Origin: an uncultured Prevotellaceae bacterium
GTDB taxonomy: Bacteria > Bacteroidota > Bacteroidia > Bacteroidales > Bacteroidaceae
Reading direction: 5' to 3'
NCBI GenBank assembly: GCA_902778535.1
Contig: CACYYG010000005.1
Coordinates: forward strand, 89,883-153,882
DNA: 64,000 nucleotides
Shown here: positions 33,591 to 41,645 of the stretch, piece by piece
Layout of the letters: each line of letters starts with the position of its first letter
Numbering within the stretch: position 1 is the stretch's first letter
Notes under the pieces: generated by a model
Databases searched by the model: none
The model's input: the letters and a program-made list of their open reading frames with translations, nothing else
What the model was told of the DNA's origin: nothing
Made by a program: the position numbers and the translations under genes

Positions 33591-34089
33591 GAAGACAACT
33601 TGAACAACTTGGACAACTTCTTTATTATTGGCTCTTGACAATACTTCCGTTTACAGTAAGCACCTCTCCAATCTCTTTGTCATAGAAATACCGCTCGATG
33701 GTTGCAAACCGAGGAGCGAAATTAACCAAGATGCCACAGGGGTATTTTGTTAATCTGAGATAATTGAACAACTGTGACCGATGGATGTTTGACAATTCAG
33801 TCACAGCTTTACATTCGATAATAATGTCACTCTTACAAAGAAAATCCAAGCGATAAACAGCAGTCATTGCTTTACCATGATACTGAGGGTGGAATGTCTT
33901 TTCTCTCTCATAAGCAATATCCTGTTCCCTTAGCTGCAACTCCAGTCCCTCCTGATAACAAAACTCATTAAGTCCGGCACCAAGCTCATTGTGAACTTCG
34001 TGAATGGCACCAATAATATCATAAATATGTTCTTTCAGGAAAGATATGTCAATCATAAAAAGGTTGTCTTAGTTGTTCATGTTGTCTTC
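33591..34089. mobile_element. Repeat-bounded element carrying a GxxExxY gene
   Basis: Left arm 33591-33620 and right arm 34060-34089 are reverse complements at 25 of 30 positions and are made of 9-base units (GTTGTCTTA, GTTGTTCAT, GTTGTCTTC on the right). They tightly bound one gene. Arms of the same sequence family occur at 14158-14226 with nothing between them. The interior is AT-rich compared with neighbours. No target-site duplication was recognised. Confidence 0.65.
33625..34056 (-). CDS. GxxExxY family protein (PD-(D/E)XK nuclease-like)
   Basis: 143 residues. The name motif is GLNEFCY (about 28-34). A PD-(D/E)XK-type core is visible: YRLDFL supplies the Asp and IIIECKA the E-x-K pair about 12 residues later. 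The family is widespread in Bacteroidetes, usually as lone small genes, and its function is not established. Here it sits between lacI and the MFS transporter, an otherwise logical operon, with repeat arms within 5 bases of its stop and start. More AT-rich than the genes on both sides, which supports insertion. Confidence 0.85.
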   Translation of the reverse strand: MIDISFLKEHIYDIIGAIHEVHNELGAGLNEFCYQEGLELQLREQDIAYEREKTFHPQYHGKAMTAVYRLDFLCKSDIIIECKAVTELSNIHRSQLFNYLRLTKYPCGILVNFAPRFATIERYFYDKEIGEVLTVNGSIVKSQ

Positions 34090-34097
34090 ATAAAAAA

Positions 34098-35117
34098 TTA
34101 TCTTGTTGTTCCTCTTATAATGAGTCGTGTGCGTACGATGCGCTTCTCAACATGACCGGCGGGCAGGGCGCCCTCGACGAGGCCGATGAGGATGTTGGCT
34201 GCCTCCTCGCCCACGCGGATGCCCCGCTGCTCAACGGTGGTGAGCATGGGGTCGCAGCTGACGGCGCGCTCACCGTTGGTGAAGCCGCAGATGCTGATGT
34301 CCTCAGGCACCCGCAGCCCCATGCGCTTCACGGTGTAGAGGATGCCGATGGCCGTGTCGTCGTTGACGGCGAAGAAGGCATCGGGATAGTAGTCGCCATC
34401 GAACATGTCGGGCGTGATGAGCTCAGCGTCCTGACGGTTGTCGCAATAGCGCGTGAGGTTAATGTCGAAGGGCAGGCCATGCTTCAGCAGTGCATCCTTG
34501 TAGCCGTTGAAACGGTTCTTCGATATTTCCAGATTCATCTGCGAACCGTAGTAGACGATGCGGCGGCAGCCCGTCTGTATGAGGTGGGTGACGGCATTGT
34601 AGGCACCCATATAGTCGTCGACGACGACGCGGCTGGCGTTGACGCCCGTGCAGATGCGGTCGTAGAACACCAGAGGCACGCCGGCGTCGATGAGACGCTG
34701 GAAGTGCTCGTAGTGCTGCGTGTCCTTGGCCTGCGAGACGATGATGCCGCACACCTTGTTTTCGTAGAACGACTGGCAGAGGCGCACCTCGCGCTCATAC
34801 TGCTCGCCGCTCTGTGCCACCATGATGCGATAGCCGTGCTGCTCGGCCTCTTCCTCAATGCCTTTCAGGATGGTGCTGAAGTAGTAGTGCACCAGCTCGG
34901 GCACGATGACGCCAATGATCTTCACGGGCTTCACACGTGAGTGGCGCAACGACTCGGCCAGCACGTTGGGTGTGAAATTGTGCTCGCGGGCATACTGCTG
35001 AATGCGCTGGCGCTGCGCTGCGCTGATGCGCGTAGAATTGTTTAGTGCCCTCGATACTGTGGCCACCGAAATGCCCAGCGCGTGAGCAATGTCTTTCATC
35101 GTCAGGTTTTCTTTCAT
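34098..35117 (-). CDS. LacI family transcription regulator of the starch locus
   Basis: 339 residues. Helix-turn-helix at about 7-30 (MKDIAHALGISVATVSRALN), hinge helix with NVLAESLRHSR, then a periplasmic-binding-protein-like sensor domain (KIIGVIVPELVHYYFSTIL ... DAFFAVNDDTAIGIL). The recognition helix VATVSRALN goes with operators centred on CG, and TGCAAACGTTTGC sites lie before susC (35458) and the amylase (44924). It is divergent from susC. Operator placement upstream of both promoters points to an activator, or a dual regulator, responding to a maltose-type sugar. This replaces SusR of Bacteroides, an inference. Confidence 0.9.
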   Translation of the reverse strand: MKENLTMKDIAHALGISVATVSRALNNSTRISAAQRQRIQQYAREHNFTPNVLAESLRHSRVKPVKIIGVIVPELVHYYFSTILKGIEEEAEQHGYRIMVAQSGEQYEREVRLCQSFYENKVCGIIVSQAKDTQHYEHFQRLIDAGVPLVFYDRICTGVNASRVVVDDYMGAYNAVTHLIQTGCRRIVYYGSQMNLEISKNRFNGYKDALLKHGLPFDINLTRYCDNRQDAELITPDMFDGDYYPDAFFAVNDDTAIGILYTVKRMGLRVPEDISICGFTNGERAVSCDPMLTTVEQRGIRVGEEAANILIGLVEGALPAGHVEKRIVRTRLIIRGTTR

Positions 35118-35185
35118 CTCTTTTTCGTTAAAGGCACTGTTTTGTCAGCGGGCAATGCTCTGAAAAAAACAACTCAGATCCGCGT

Positions 35186-35253
35186 GAAAAAAAACCATTG
35201 ACTTTTGAAAAAAAACCATTGGGTTTTGAAAAAATCTATCGATCGATTTTTTC
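35186..35253. repeat. 21-bp tandem repeat and adjoining inverted repeat
   Basis: Two tandem copies starting GAAAAAAAACCATTG (35186-35206, 35207-35227) are followed by GAAAAAATC (35228-35236), which pairs with GATTTTTTC (35245-35253) across an 8-base loop. It lies in the lacI-susC intergenic region and may act as a terminator or leader structure. Confidence 0.7.
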
Positions 35254-35395
35254 GTGCAGATCTCGCCTTTTCTTTTCCAGACACTCGCCTCTTCGAAAAC
35301 ACGCCTGTTTACTGGCATTTGCAGCCGTTTTTACGGCTGTTGTTGCCGTTGCCTGTTTTTTCTGACTTTCTTTGCCGGTTGAAGCAATTACTTTG

Positions 35396-35403
35396 CAAAG
35401 ATA
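35396..35403 (-). promoter_or_regulatory. Putative -7 element of the lacI transcript
   Basis: On the minus strand TATCTTTG. Its centre is 65 bases from the operator centre, nearly mirror-symmetric to the susC -7 box. It would imply a leader of about 270 bases before lacI. No clear -33 element. Confidence 0.45.
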
Positions 35404-35457
35404 ATGCAAACTTTTCTCACACGCGCGAATCCTTAATATTTTATAATATGAGAACTA

Positions 35458-35471
35458 TGCAAACGTTTGCG
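35458..35471. promoter_or_regulatory. LacI-type operator between lacI and susC
   Basis: TGCAAACGTTTGCG, matching 13 of 14 positions of the palindrome TGCAAACGTTTGCA. Centre 35464.5, exactly 66 bases upstream of the centre of the susC -7 box. Confidence 0.75.
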
Positions 35472-35500
35472 CTTTGTGTGCAAAAGAAAACAAGTAAAAA

Positions 35501-35534
35501 ATTGTCACTACAAGTAAAAAAGAAAGTAACTTTG
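35501..35534 (+). promoter_or_regulatory. Promoter of the susCDEF operon
   Basis: The -7 element is TAACTTTG (35527-35534). The -33 region has only ATTG (35501-35504), so the promoter looks weak without an activator. The start codon is 62 bases downstream. Confidence 0.6.
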
Positions 35535-35596
35535 CATTGAAATTACCTAATAGGCGAATAGAGAAACGTAAACAATATTAACTAACCAAAAATGTA

Positions 35597-38500
35597 ATGA
35601 TGAAGCAGGTAAACATTCAATTACCGCTGAGGATAATGACCCTACTCTTAGGGCTCTTCCTTTCGGTAGGGGCCTTTGCGCAGCAGATTACTGTGAAAGG
35701 CCATGTGAAAGACGCCACTGGTGAACCCATCATCGGAGCTACCATCAAGGTTGCCGGTGCACAGGGAGGCGTCATCAGTGACTTCGACGGAAATTTCACC
35801 ATTCAGGCAGCTCAGGGAACAATGCTCGAGGTGTCCTACATCGGCTATCAGGCAGTCAGCGTGGCTGCTGGCCCTAATGTGGTGGTGACGCTGCAGGAAG
35901 ACTCGCAGTCGCTGGAGCAGGTGGTGGTCATCGGTTACGGTGTGGCCAAGAAGAACGACCTCACCGGCTCAGTGACGGCCCTCAAGCCCGACGAGAAGAA
36001 CCACGGACTCATCACCAGTGCTCAGGACATGATCCAAGGTAAGATTGCCGGTGTGAACGTAACCAGCGACGGCGGTACGCCGGGCGGCAGCTCTACCATC
36101 CGCATCCGTGGCGGCTCGTCGCTGAATGCGTCGAACGACCCTCTGATTGTCATCGACGGTCTGGCTATGGACCGTCAGGGCATCAAGGGCGCACCCAACG
36201 CCCTTTCTATGGTCAACCCGAACGATATCGAGTCGTTCACCGTGCTGAAGGATGCATCGGCCACCGCCATTTATGGTAGCCGCGGTTCTAACGGTGTTAT
36301 CATCATCACCACCAAGAAAGGCCGTGCAGGTCAGGCACCGAAGGTAAGCTACAACGGCAACGTCTCTTACTCAGTGAAGCGCAACAAGCTCGATGTGCTC
36401 AGCGGCGACGAATACCGCAGGTTTATCACCAGCTACTATGGCGACGACTCAGCCGCTGCAGCCCTGTTGGGCATGGAGAACACCGACTGGCAGGAGGAAA
36501 TATTCCGTGGAGCCGTCAGCAGCGACCACAACATCACCGTGCAGGGCGGACTGAAGAACATGCCTTACCGATTCTCAGTAGGATACACCGACCAGAACGG
36601 TATTCTGAAGACCTCCAACTTCCAGCGCACTACTGCCAGCATGACATTGAACCCCAGTCTGCTCGACGATCACCTGAAGTTCAACATCAACGGCAAGTTC
36701 ATGTACACGCACAACCGCTATGCCAACACAGGCGCCATCAGCGAGGCAGTGCGCTTCGATCCCACACAGGTCGTCAGTACCGACAGACCCAAGTTCAAGG
36801 ACTTCCGCGGCTACTGGCAGTGGGGTGGCGACGGCTCCGGATATAACGACTATACCGTCACCCATGCCATCATCGCCACCGGTCCCGGCAAGAACCCCGT
36901 GGCCATGCTTAACGAGCGCAACGACCGCGCCAACTCCTACGACTACATGGGCAACGTGGAAGTGGACTACCAGATTCATGGCTTTGAGGATTTGCGCCTG
37001 CACGCCAATGCCAGCGGCGATTGGGCCAACGGCAAGCAGGACACCGACTATGCTCCGTGGGGCTCGTCGAACTTCTACTACGGCAACAGCGGCTTCTCGA
37101 AGGAGAACAAATACAACCTCACCTTCTCAGCCTACGCACAGTATTATAAAGACTTCCTCAAGACGCAGCACTTCGACATCATGGGCGGCTATGAGTGGAG
37201 CCACAACAAGTTCTGGGGTAACGACGCCTACCAGAGCCTCTATCCCCAGACCTACGGCACCTACCTCGATGCCAACGGCGAGGTGCAGAACATGGACGAC
37301 CTGAAGGCACTCCGTGGCACCGCTTTCACCAGCAGCGGACATGAGTGGAAGCAGGAGAGCTACCTCGTGAGCTTCTTCGGGCGTGCCAACTATATCGCCT
37401 TCGACCGCTATATGCTCACCGCCACTGTGCGCCGCGACGGCTCCAGCCGCTTCTACGACCACTGGGCCACGTTCCCCTCGTTAGCATTTGGCTGGAAAAT
37501 CAACGAAGAGGCTTTCCTGAAAAACGCCAAGTGGATGGACGAACTGAAGCTGCGCCTCGGCTGGGGTAAGACAGGCCAGCAGGACGGCATCGGCAACTAC
37601 AACTACTTCGCATCCTATAATGTCAACACTGGCAGCGTGGACGGACGCTACCCCATCAACGGAGTAAACCCCACTGGCCTGCTCTACCTGCCTGACGCAT
37701 ACAACAAGAACCTGAAGTGGGAGACCACTACCACGTCGAACATCGGTCTGGACTTCGCCTTGTTCCACAACCGCGTCAATGGTAGCGTTGACTACTACTA
37801 CCGCAAGACCACCGACCTGATCAACACTGCCACGGTCTCAGCCGGATCGAACTTCCGTAATCAGGTCATCTCAAACATCGGCACACTGGAGAACAGAGGT
37901 GTCGAGGCATCGCTCACCGTGCGCCCCATCCAGACGGAGAACGTGCAGTGGGAGGTAACCGCTAACTTCACCTATAACAAGAACGAGATTACCGAGCTCA
38001 CAGGCGAGGGCGATATCATCATGACGGGCGGCATCAGTGCAGGCACCGGCAACCAGGTGCAGGCACATGCCGTAGGACATCCCGCAAGCTCCTTCTATGT
38101 GTTCCAGCAGGTCTATGACCAGAACGGCAAGCCTCTGGAGGGTGTCTACGTAGACCGCAACGCCGACGGTGTCATCAATGAGGCCGACCGCTATTTCTAC
38201 AAGAGCCCCGCCGCTCCCTACACTGCTGGCCTGAGCACCCGCCTGCAGGTGAAGAACTGGGATCTGGGCTTCGGTCTGCGTGCCAGTTTCGACAACTACA
38301 ACTACTGGGACCGCGGCGCTGGCTTCTCCAACATCGCCATGCGCTACGACGGGTCGTTCAACTATCTGCAGAACGCCATGCCTTACGCCATCGACAACGG
38401 CTGGACGACATACGACCATGTCAAGACCGACTACTTCGTGCGTAATGCCTCGTTCCTGAAGTGCGATAACATCACACTGGGCTATTCGTTTGCAGACCTC

Positions 38501-38671
38501 TTCAAGGCTGGCAGCTACAACGGCCTGACAGGACGCATCTATCTGGCTGCCACTAACGTATTCACAGTCACCAAGTACGACGGACTCGATCCTGAGGTGT
38601 TCGGCGGCATCGACAACGAGGCCTATCCGCGTCCCTTTACCATCCAGTGCGGCTTGAATCTGAACTTCTAA
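35597..38671 (+). CDS. susC: SusC/RagA TonB-dependent starch oligosaccharide transporter
   Basis: 1024 residues. Signal peptide to about AFAQQ, then a carboxypeptidase-D-like domain (ITVKGHVKDATGEPIIGATI), the plug with SGSVTALKP and IRGGSSLNASNDPLIVIDG, and a 22-strand outer-membrane barrel ending in LNLNF with a terminal Phe. With SusD it forms the pedal-bin transporter for maltodextrins, driven by TonB. The RGSNGVIIITTKKG box of the plug is conserved. It is first in the plus-strand operon, with an operator and promoter upstream. Starch specificity is inferred from susE/susF and the amylase. Confidence 0.95.
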   Translation: MMKQVNIQLPLRIMTLLLGLFLSVGAFAQQITVKGHVKDATGEPIIGATIKVAGAQGGVISDFDGNFTIQAAQGTMLEVSYIGYQAVSVAAGPNVVVTLQEDSQSLEQVVVIGYGVAKKNDLTGSVTALKPDEKNHGLITSAQDMIQGKIAGVNVTSDGGTPGGSSTIRIRGGSSLNASNDPLIVIDGLAMDRQGIKGAPNALSMVNPNDIESFTVLKDASATAIYGSRGSNGVIIITTKKGRAGQAPKVSYNGNVSYSVKRNKLDVLSGDEYRRFITSYYGDDSAAAALLGMENTDWQEEIFRGAVSSDHNITVQGGLKNMPYRFSVGYTDQNGILKTSNFQRTTASMTLNPSLLDDHLKFNINGKFMYTHNRYANTGAISEAVRFDPTQVVSTDRPKFKDFRGYWQWGGDGSGYNDYTVTHAIIATGPGKNPVAMLNERNDRANSYDYMGNVEVDYQIHGFEDLRLHANASGDWANGKQDTDYAPWGSSNFYYGNSGFSKENKYNLTFSAYAQYYKDFLKTQHFDIMGGYEWSHNKFWGNDAYQSLYPQTYGTYLDANGEVQNMDDLKALRGTAFTSSGHEWKQESYLVSFFGRANYIAFDRYMLTATVRRDGSSRFYDHWATFPSLAFGWKINEEAFLKNAKWMDELKLRLGWGKTGQQDGIGNYNYFASYNVNTGSVDGRYPINGVNPTGLLYLPDAYNKNLKWETTTTSNIGLDFALFHNRVNGSVDYYYRKTTDLINTATVSAGSNFRNQVISNIGTLENRGVEASLTVRPIQTENVQWEVTANFTYNKNEITELTGEGDIIMTGGISAGTGNQVQAHAVGHPASSFYVFQQVYDQNGKPLEGVYVDRNADGVINEADRYFYKSPAAPYTAGLSTRLQVKNWDLGFGLRASFDNYNYWDRGAGFSNIAMRYDGSFNYLQNAMPYAIDNGWTTYDHVKTDYFVRNASFLKCDNITLGYSFADLFKAGSYNGLTGRIYLAATNVFTVTKYDGLDPEVFGGIDNEAYPRPFTIQCGLNLNF

Positions 38672-38705
38672 AGATTGATAATTGAAGATTGATAATTGAA
38701 GATTA
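38671..38705. repeat. Five heptads between susC and susD
   Basis: AAGATTG, ATAATTG, AAGATTG, ATAATTG, AAGATTA in tandem, filling most of the gap between the two genes. Confidence 0.8.
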
Positions 38706-38719
38706 AACAATAGAATACT

Positions 38720-40351
38720 ATGAACTTAAGATATTTCAAGAATATGGTGCCCGCCGCAGCAATCTTGCTCGGCGCAGGGCTGAGTTCGTGCACCGGCGAC
38801 CTTGACGTGACGCCCATCGACCCCAGCACCACAATGACACCAAGCGAGCCGGAGCTCTTTACTAAATGCTATGCCACTATGGCTTTGGCAGGTAACTATG
38901 GCGGCGATGGAAAAGGATCTCCAAAAGATGATTATGTCTGCGACATCGACCGCTTAGACGGTGGCACCACAGGATTTGTGCGCCAGATGTGGAACGCCAA
39001 CGAACTGACCACCGACGAGGCCATCTGTGCTTGGGGCGACCCCGGCATCCCTGAGTTCAACTACAACACTTGGGGTTCCGGCCATCCTATGCTGGAGGGC
39101 TTCTACAACCGCCTGTACACCAGCATCGCTTTTTGCAACCACTATCTCGACGTTTGCAATGGCATTGATGCTACACGCACGGCAGAGGTACGCTTCCTCC
39201 GTGCCCTCTACTATTATCACTTGATGGACTGTTATGGCAACGTGCCATTTGCCACAGAGCTGATGAGTACATCGCCATCGCAGATACAGCGCGCCGACCT
39301 CTTCAAGTGGATTGAGAGCGAGCTGCTTGAGGTGAAGGACCAGATGCTGGCTCCCGCAGCCCGCACCAGCAAGGACGACGGCTACGGCCGTGCCGACCAG
39401 GATGCAGCCAATATGCTGCTGGCCCGCCTCTACCTCAATGCTGAGGTCTACACAGGCACTGCCCACTGGCAGGAGGCCAAGGAGTATGCCGAGAAGGTCA
39501 TCAACGGCCCGCATAAGCTGTTTACGGGCGGAAAGAACGGCTGGAGCGCCTACCAGATGCTGTTCATGGGCGACAATGGCGAGAACGGCTCCAGCATCGA
39601 GGCCGTGCTGCCCCTCCTGGGCGACGGCATCACCACCACCAGCTACGGCACGTCAATGTTCGTCATGTCGTCGACATGGAAGGATGACATGGATATCGAT
39701 GGCAACTTCGGCATGGTGGGTAAGTTCTGGGCCGGCAATCGCGCACGCCATCAGCTCGTGCTGAAGTTCTTCCCCAATGACGATGCTCCTGCCGTCACCA
39801 TACAGGACATGGCCATTGCCGCCGGCGACGACCGAGCCCTGTTCTACGGTATAGACCGCAGCGTGTCAGCCAGCACACCGTCAGACTTTGCATCGGGTTT
39901 CTCTGTGGGTAAGTTCCGCAATACCTACAGCGACGGCTCCACGCCTCACAGCACCATCTTCCCCGACGCCGACTACTTCTTGATGCGCTCGGCCGAGGCC
40001 TACCTTATCGCTGCCGAGGCTGATGCACGACTGAACAACGGCACCACAACACAGACAGGCACTAATTATATCAACGCCCTGCGTCAGCGTGCTCACGCCG
40101 GCATGGTGGGTAGCTGCACACTGCAGCAGATTCTCGACGAGCGCAGCCGCGAGCTCTACTTCGAGGGCTTCCGTCGCACTGACCTCATCCGCTACGGACT
40201 CTACGGAGGCCAGAACAGCGGAAACTACCTTTGGGAGTGGAAGGGCGGCTCTGAGAACGGTGCTTCCCTGCCCGCCTATCGCAACCTCTTCGCCATCCCC
40301 TCTTCTGACATGACGGCCAATCCGAATCTGAAGCAGAACGAAGGATATTGA
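38720..40351 (+). CDS. susD: SusD-like starch-binding outer-membrane lipoprotein
   Basis: 543 residues with lipobox LSSC (Cys24), then the usual TGDLDVTPIDPSTTM start. TPR-type helices follow (SEPELFTKCYATMALAG, EVRFLRALYYYHLMDCYGNV), and the C-terminal RSRELYFEGFRRTDLIRYG block is typical of RagB/SusD. It caps SusC at the cell surface and binds the oligosaccharide. The preceding gap is filled by a heptad array, and the stop codon lies inside the next array. Confidence 0.95.
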   Translation: MNLRYFKNMVPAAAILLGAGLSSCTGDLDVTPIDPSTTMTPSEPELFTKCYATMALAGNYGGDGKGSPKDDYVCDIDRLDGGTTGFVRQMWNANELTTDEAICAWGDPGIPEFNYNTWGSGHPMLEGFYNRLYTSIAFCNHYLDVCNGIDATRTAEVRFLRALYYYHLMDCYGNVPFATELMSTSPSQIQRADLFKWIESELLEVKDQMLAPAARTSKDDGYGRADQDAANMLLARLYLNAEVYTGTAHWQEAKEYAEKVINGPHKLFTGGKNGWSAYQMLFMGDNGENGSSIEAVLPLLGDGITTTSYGTSMFVMSSTWKDDMDIDGNFGMVGKFWAGNRARHQLVLKFFPNDDAPAVTIQDMAIAAGDDRALFYGIDRSVSASTPSDFASGFSVGKFRNTYSDGSTPHSTIFPDADYFLMRSAEAYLIAAEADARLNNGTTTQTGTNYINALRQRAHAGMVGSCTLQQILDERSRELYFEGFRRTDLIRYGLYGGQNSGNYLWEWKGGSENGASLPAYRNLFAIPSSDMTANPNLKQNEGY

Positions 40352-40379
40352 ACATTGAACAATGAACATTGAATATTGA
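40345..40379. repeat. Five heptads between susD and susE
   Basis: ATATTGA, ACATTGA, ACAATGA, ACATTGA, ATATTGA. The first unit supplies the susD stop codon, and the array ends 5 bases before the susE ATG. Confidence 0.8.
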
Positions 40380-40384
40380 AAGTT

Positions 40385-41626
40385 ATGAACAACATATTTA
40401 AATCAACGATGATTATGGCGCTGGGTTTCGTTGCCTTCACAGCCTGTGAGGACGACAACGACTCGAATCCCACGATAGTCCAGCCCACGGCGTTTGAGAT
40501 ATACCTGCAGCCGTCCATCGACGGCAATGTCAACTTGGACTTGGAGAAGACGACGGATCCTATAGTGCTTTCCTGGTCACAGCCTACACCGTATACCGAC
40601 TTCAATGCTCCCGTGGTGCCGACATACACAGTCCAAGTGTCGCCTACAGGCAGTTTCAGCACGCCTTTCGATGCCACTGCTGAAGACAATACGGGTGCCG
40701 ATTTCTTCAATATCAACGAGACCTACACCAATGGCAAGCGTGTGGAAATCAACCCTCAGAGCCTGAACCGCTCGCTTGAGGAGCTGGCAGGATGGACGGA
40801 AGAGACGACTCCCGCAGTGCAGCAGGTGTTCTTCAGAGTGAAGTCTGCCGTGCGCGACGCCTCCTTCAACGAGTATGGCGTCATCTACTCCAACGTCATC
40901 GCGCTGAACACCGTACCTTACTATGTTGAGCTGACGGCTGCCGATCCGGAGATTTGGTGGCTTATCGGTGCCGACATTGCCGACGGTTCCTGGGGCGGCG
41001 ACATCGGCAAGTGCGTCATACCTATGCAGACCATCGAAGATGAAGTGTATGACAGCAAGGCCGGCCAGGGTATCATTCAGTGGATTGGCTACATAGGCGG
41101 CAACGGCTTCAAGCTCCGCGGCTCTATGGACGACAACTGGGCTACACAGATTGGCCAGAACGACGGCGGCTTCGTGAAGAACGACGGTGGCTCCGGCAAT
41201 ATCACCGTTAGCGAGCCGGGCATCTACAAAGTGACGCTCAACACCGCAGAGCTAGCCAAGGTGGGCGACAAGGAGAACACCACCGCACTGACCATCGAGA
41301 AGTACGACGGCTCCGCTCCCGTCTTCACCGGCATGGCCATCGCCGGCAGCTTCAACGACTGGGGCGACATGCCGATGACACCGTGCTCCACAGGCTGGGA
41401 GAACCACGACTGGTACGTCACCAACACCTTCGCAGCAGGCGATGAGGTGAAGGTGAAGCAGGCCGACAGCTGGGACTTCAACAAGGGCGGCACATTCGTT
41501 GACTACAGCGCAGGCATGTATGTCTATGGCGTAAGTAACGGCGCCAACCTCAAGATAGCCGAGGCCGGCACGTACCTCATCCTCTTCAACGACATCACCG
41601 GCTACATCCGCTTTATCAAACTATAA
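40385..41626 (+). CDS. susE: SusE-like starch-binding lipoprotein
   Basis: 413 residues from ATG 40385; an upstream TTG in the repeat is in frame but unlikely. The lipobox FTAC (Cys21) directs it to the outer membrane. An N-terminal Ig-like SusE domain (IVLSWSQPTPYTDFNAPVVP) is followed by two starch-binding-type sandwich modules, the last with FTGMAIAGSFNDWGDMPM and aromatic residues suited to glucan stacking. It would hold starch at the surface. The SusE name rests on position and domain style; sequence in this family diverges strongly. Confidence 0.85.
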   Translation: MNNIFKSTMIMALGFVAFTACEDDNDSNPTIVQPTAFEIYLQPSIDGNVNLDLEKTTDPIVLSWSQPTPYTDFNAPVVPTYTVQVSPTGSFSTPFDATAEDNTGADFFNINETYTNGKRVEINPQSLNRSLEELAGWTEETTPAVQQVFFRVKSAVRDASFNEYGVIYSNVIALNTVPYYVELTAADPEIWWLIGADIADGSWGGDIGKCVIPMQTIEDEVYDSKAGQGIIQWIGYIGGNGFKLRGSMDDNWATQIGQNDGGFVKNDGGSGNITVSEPGIYKVTLNTAELAKVGDKENTTALTIEKYDGSAPVFTGMAIAGSFNDWGDMPMTPCSTGWENHDWYVTNTFAAGDEVKVKQADSWDFNKGGTFVDYSAGMYVYGVSNGANLKIAEAGTYLILFNDITGYIRFIKL

Positions 41627-41645
41627 CCAATAATGTGATACAACT

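Noticed and set aside
35205-35540. 111-aa plus-strand frame between lacI and susC
   Set aside because: It overlaps the operator, the promoter and a tandem repeat, and its composition is not protein-like.
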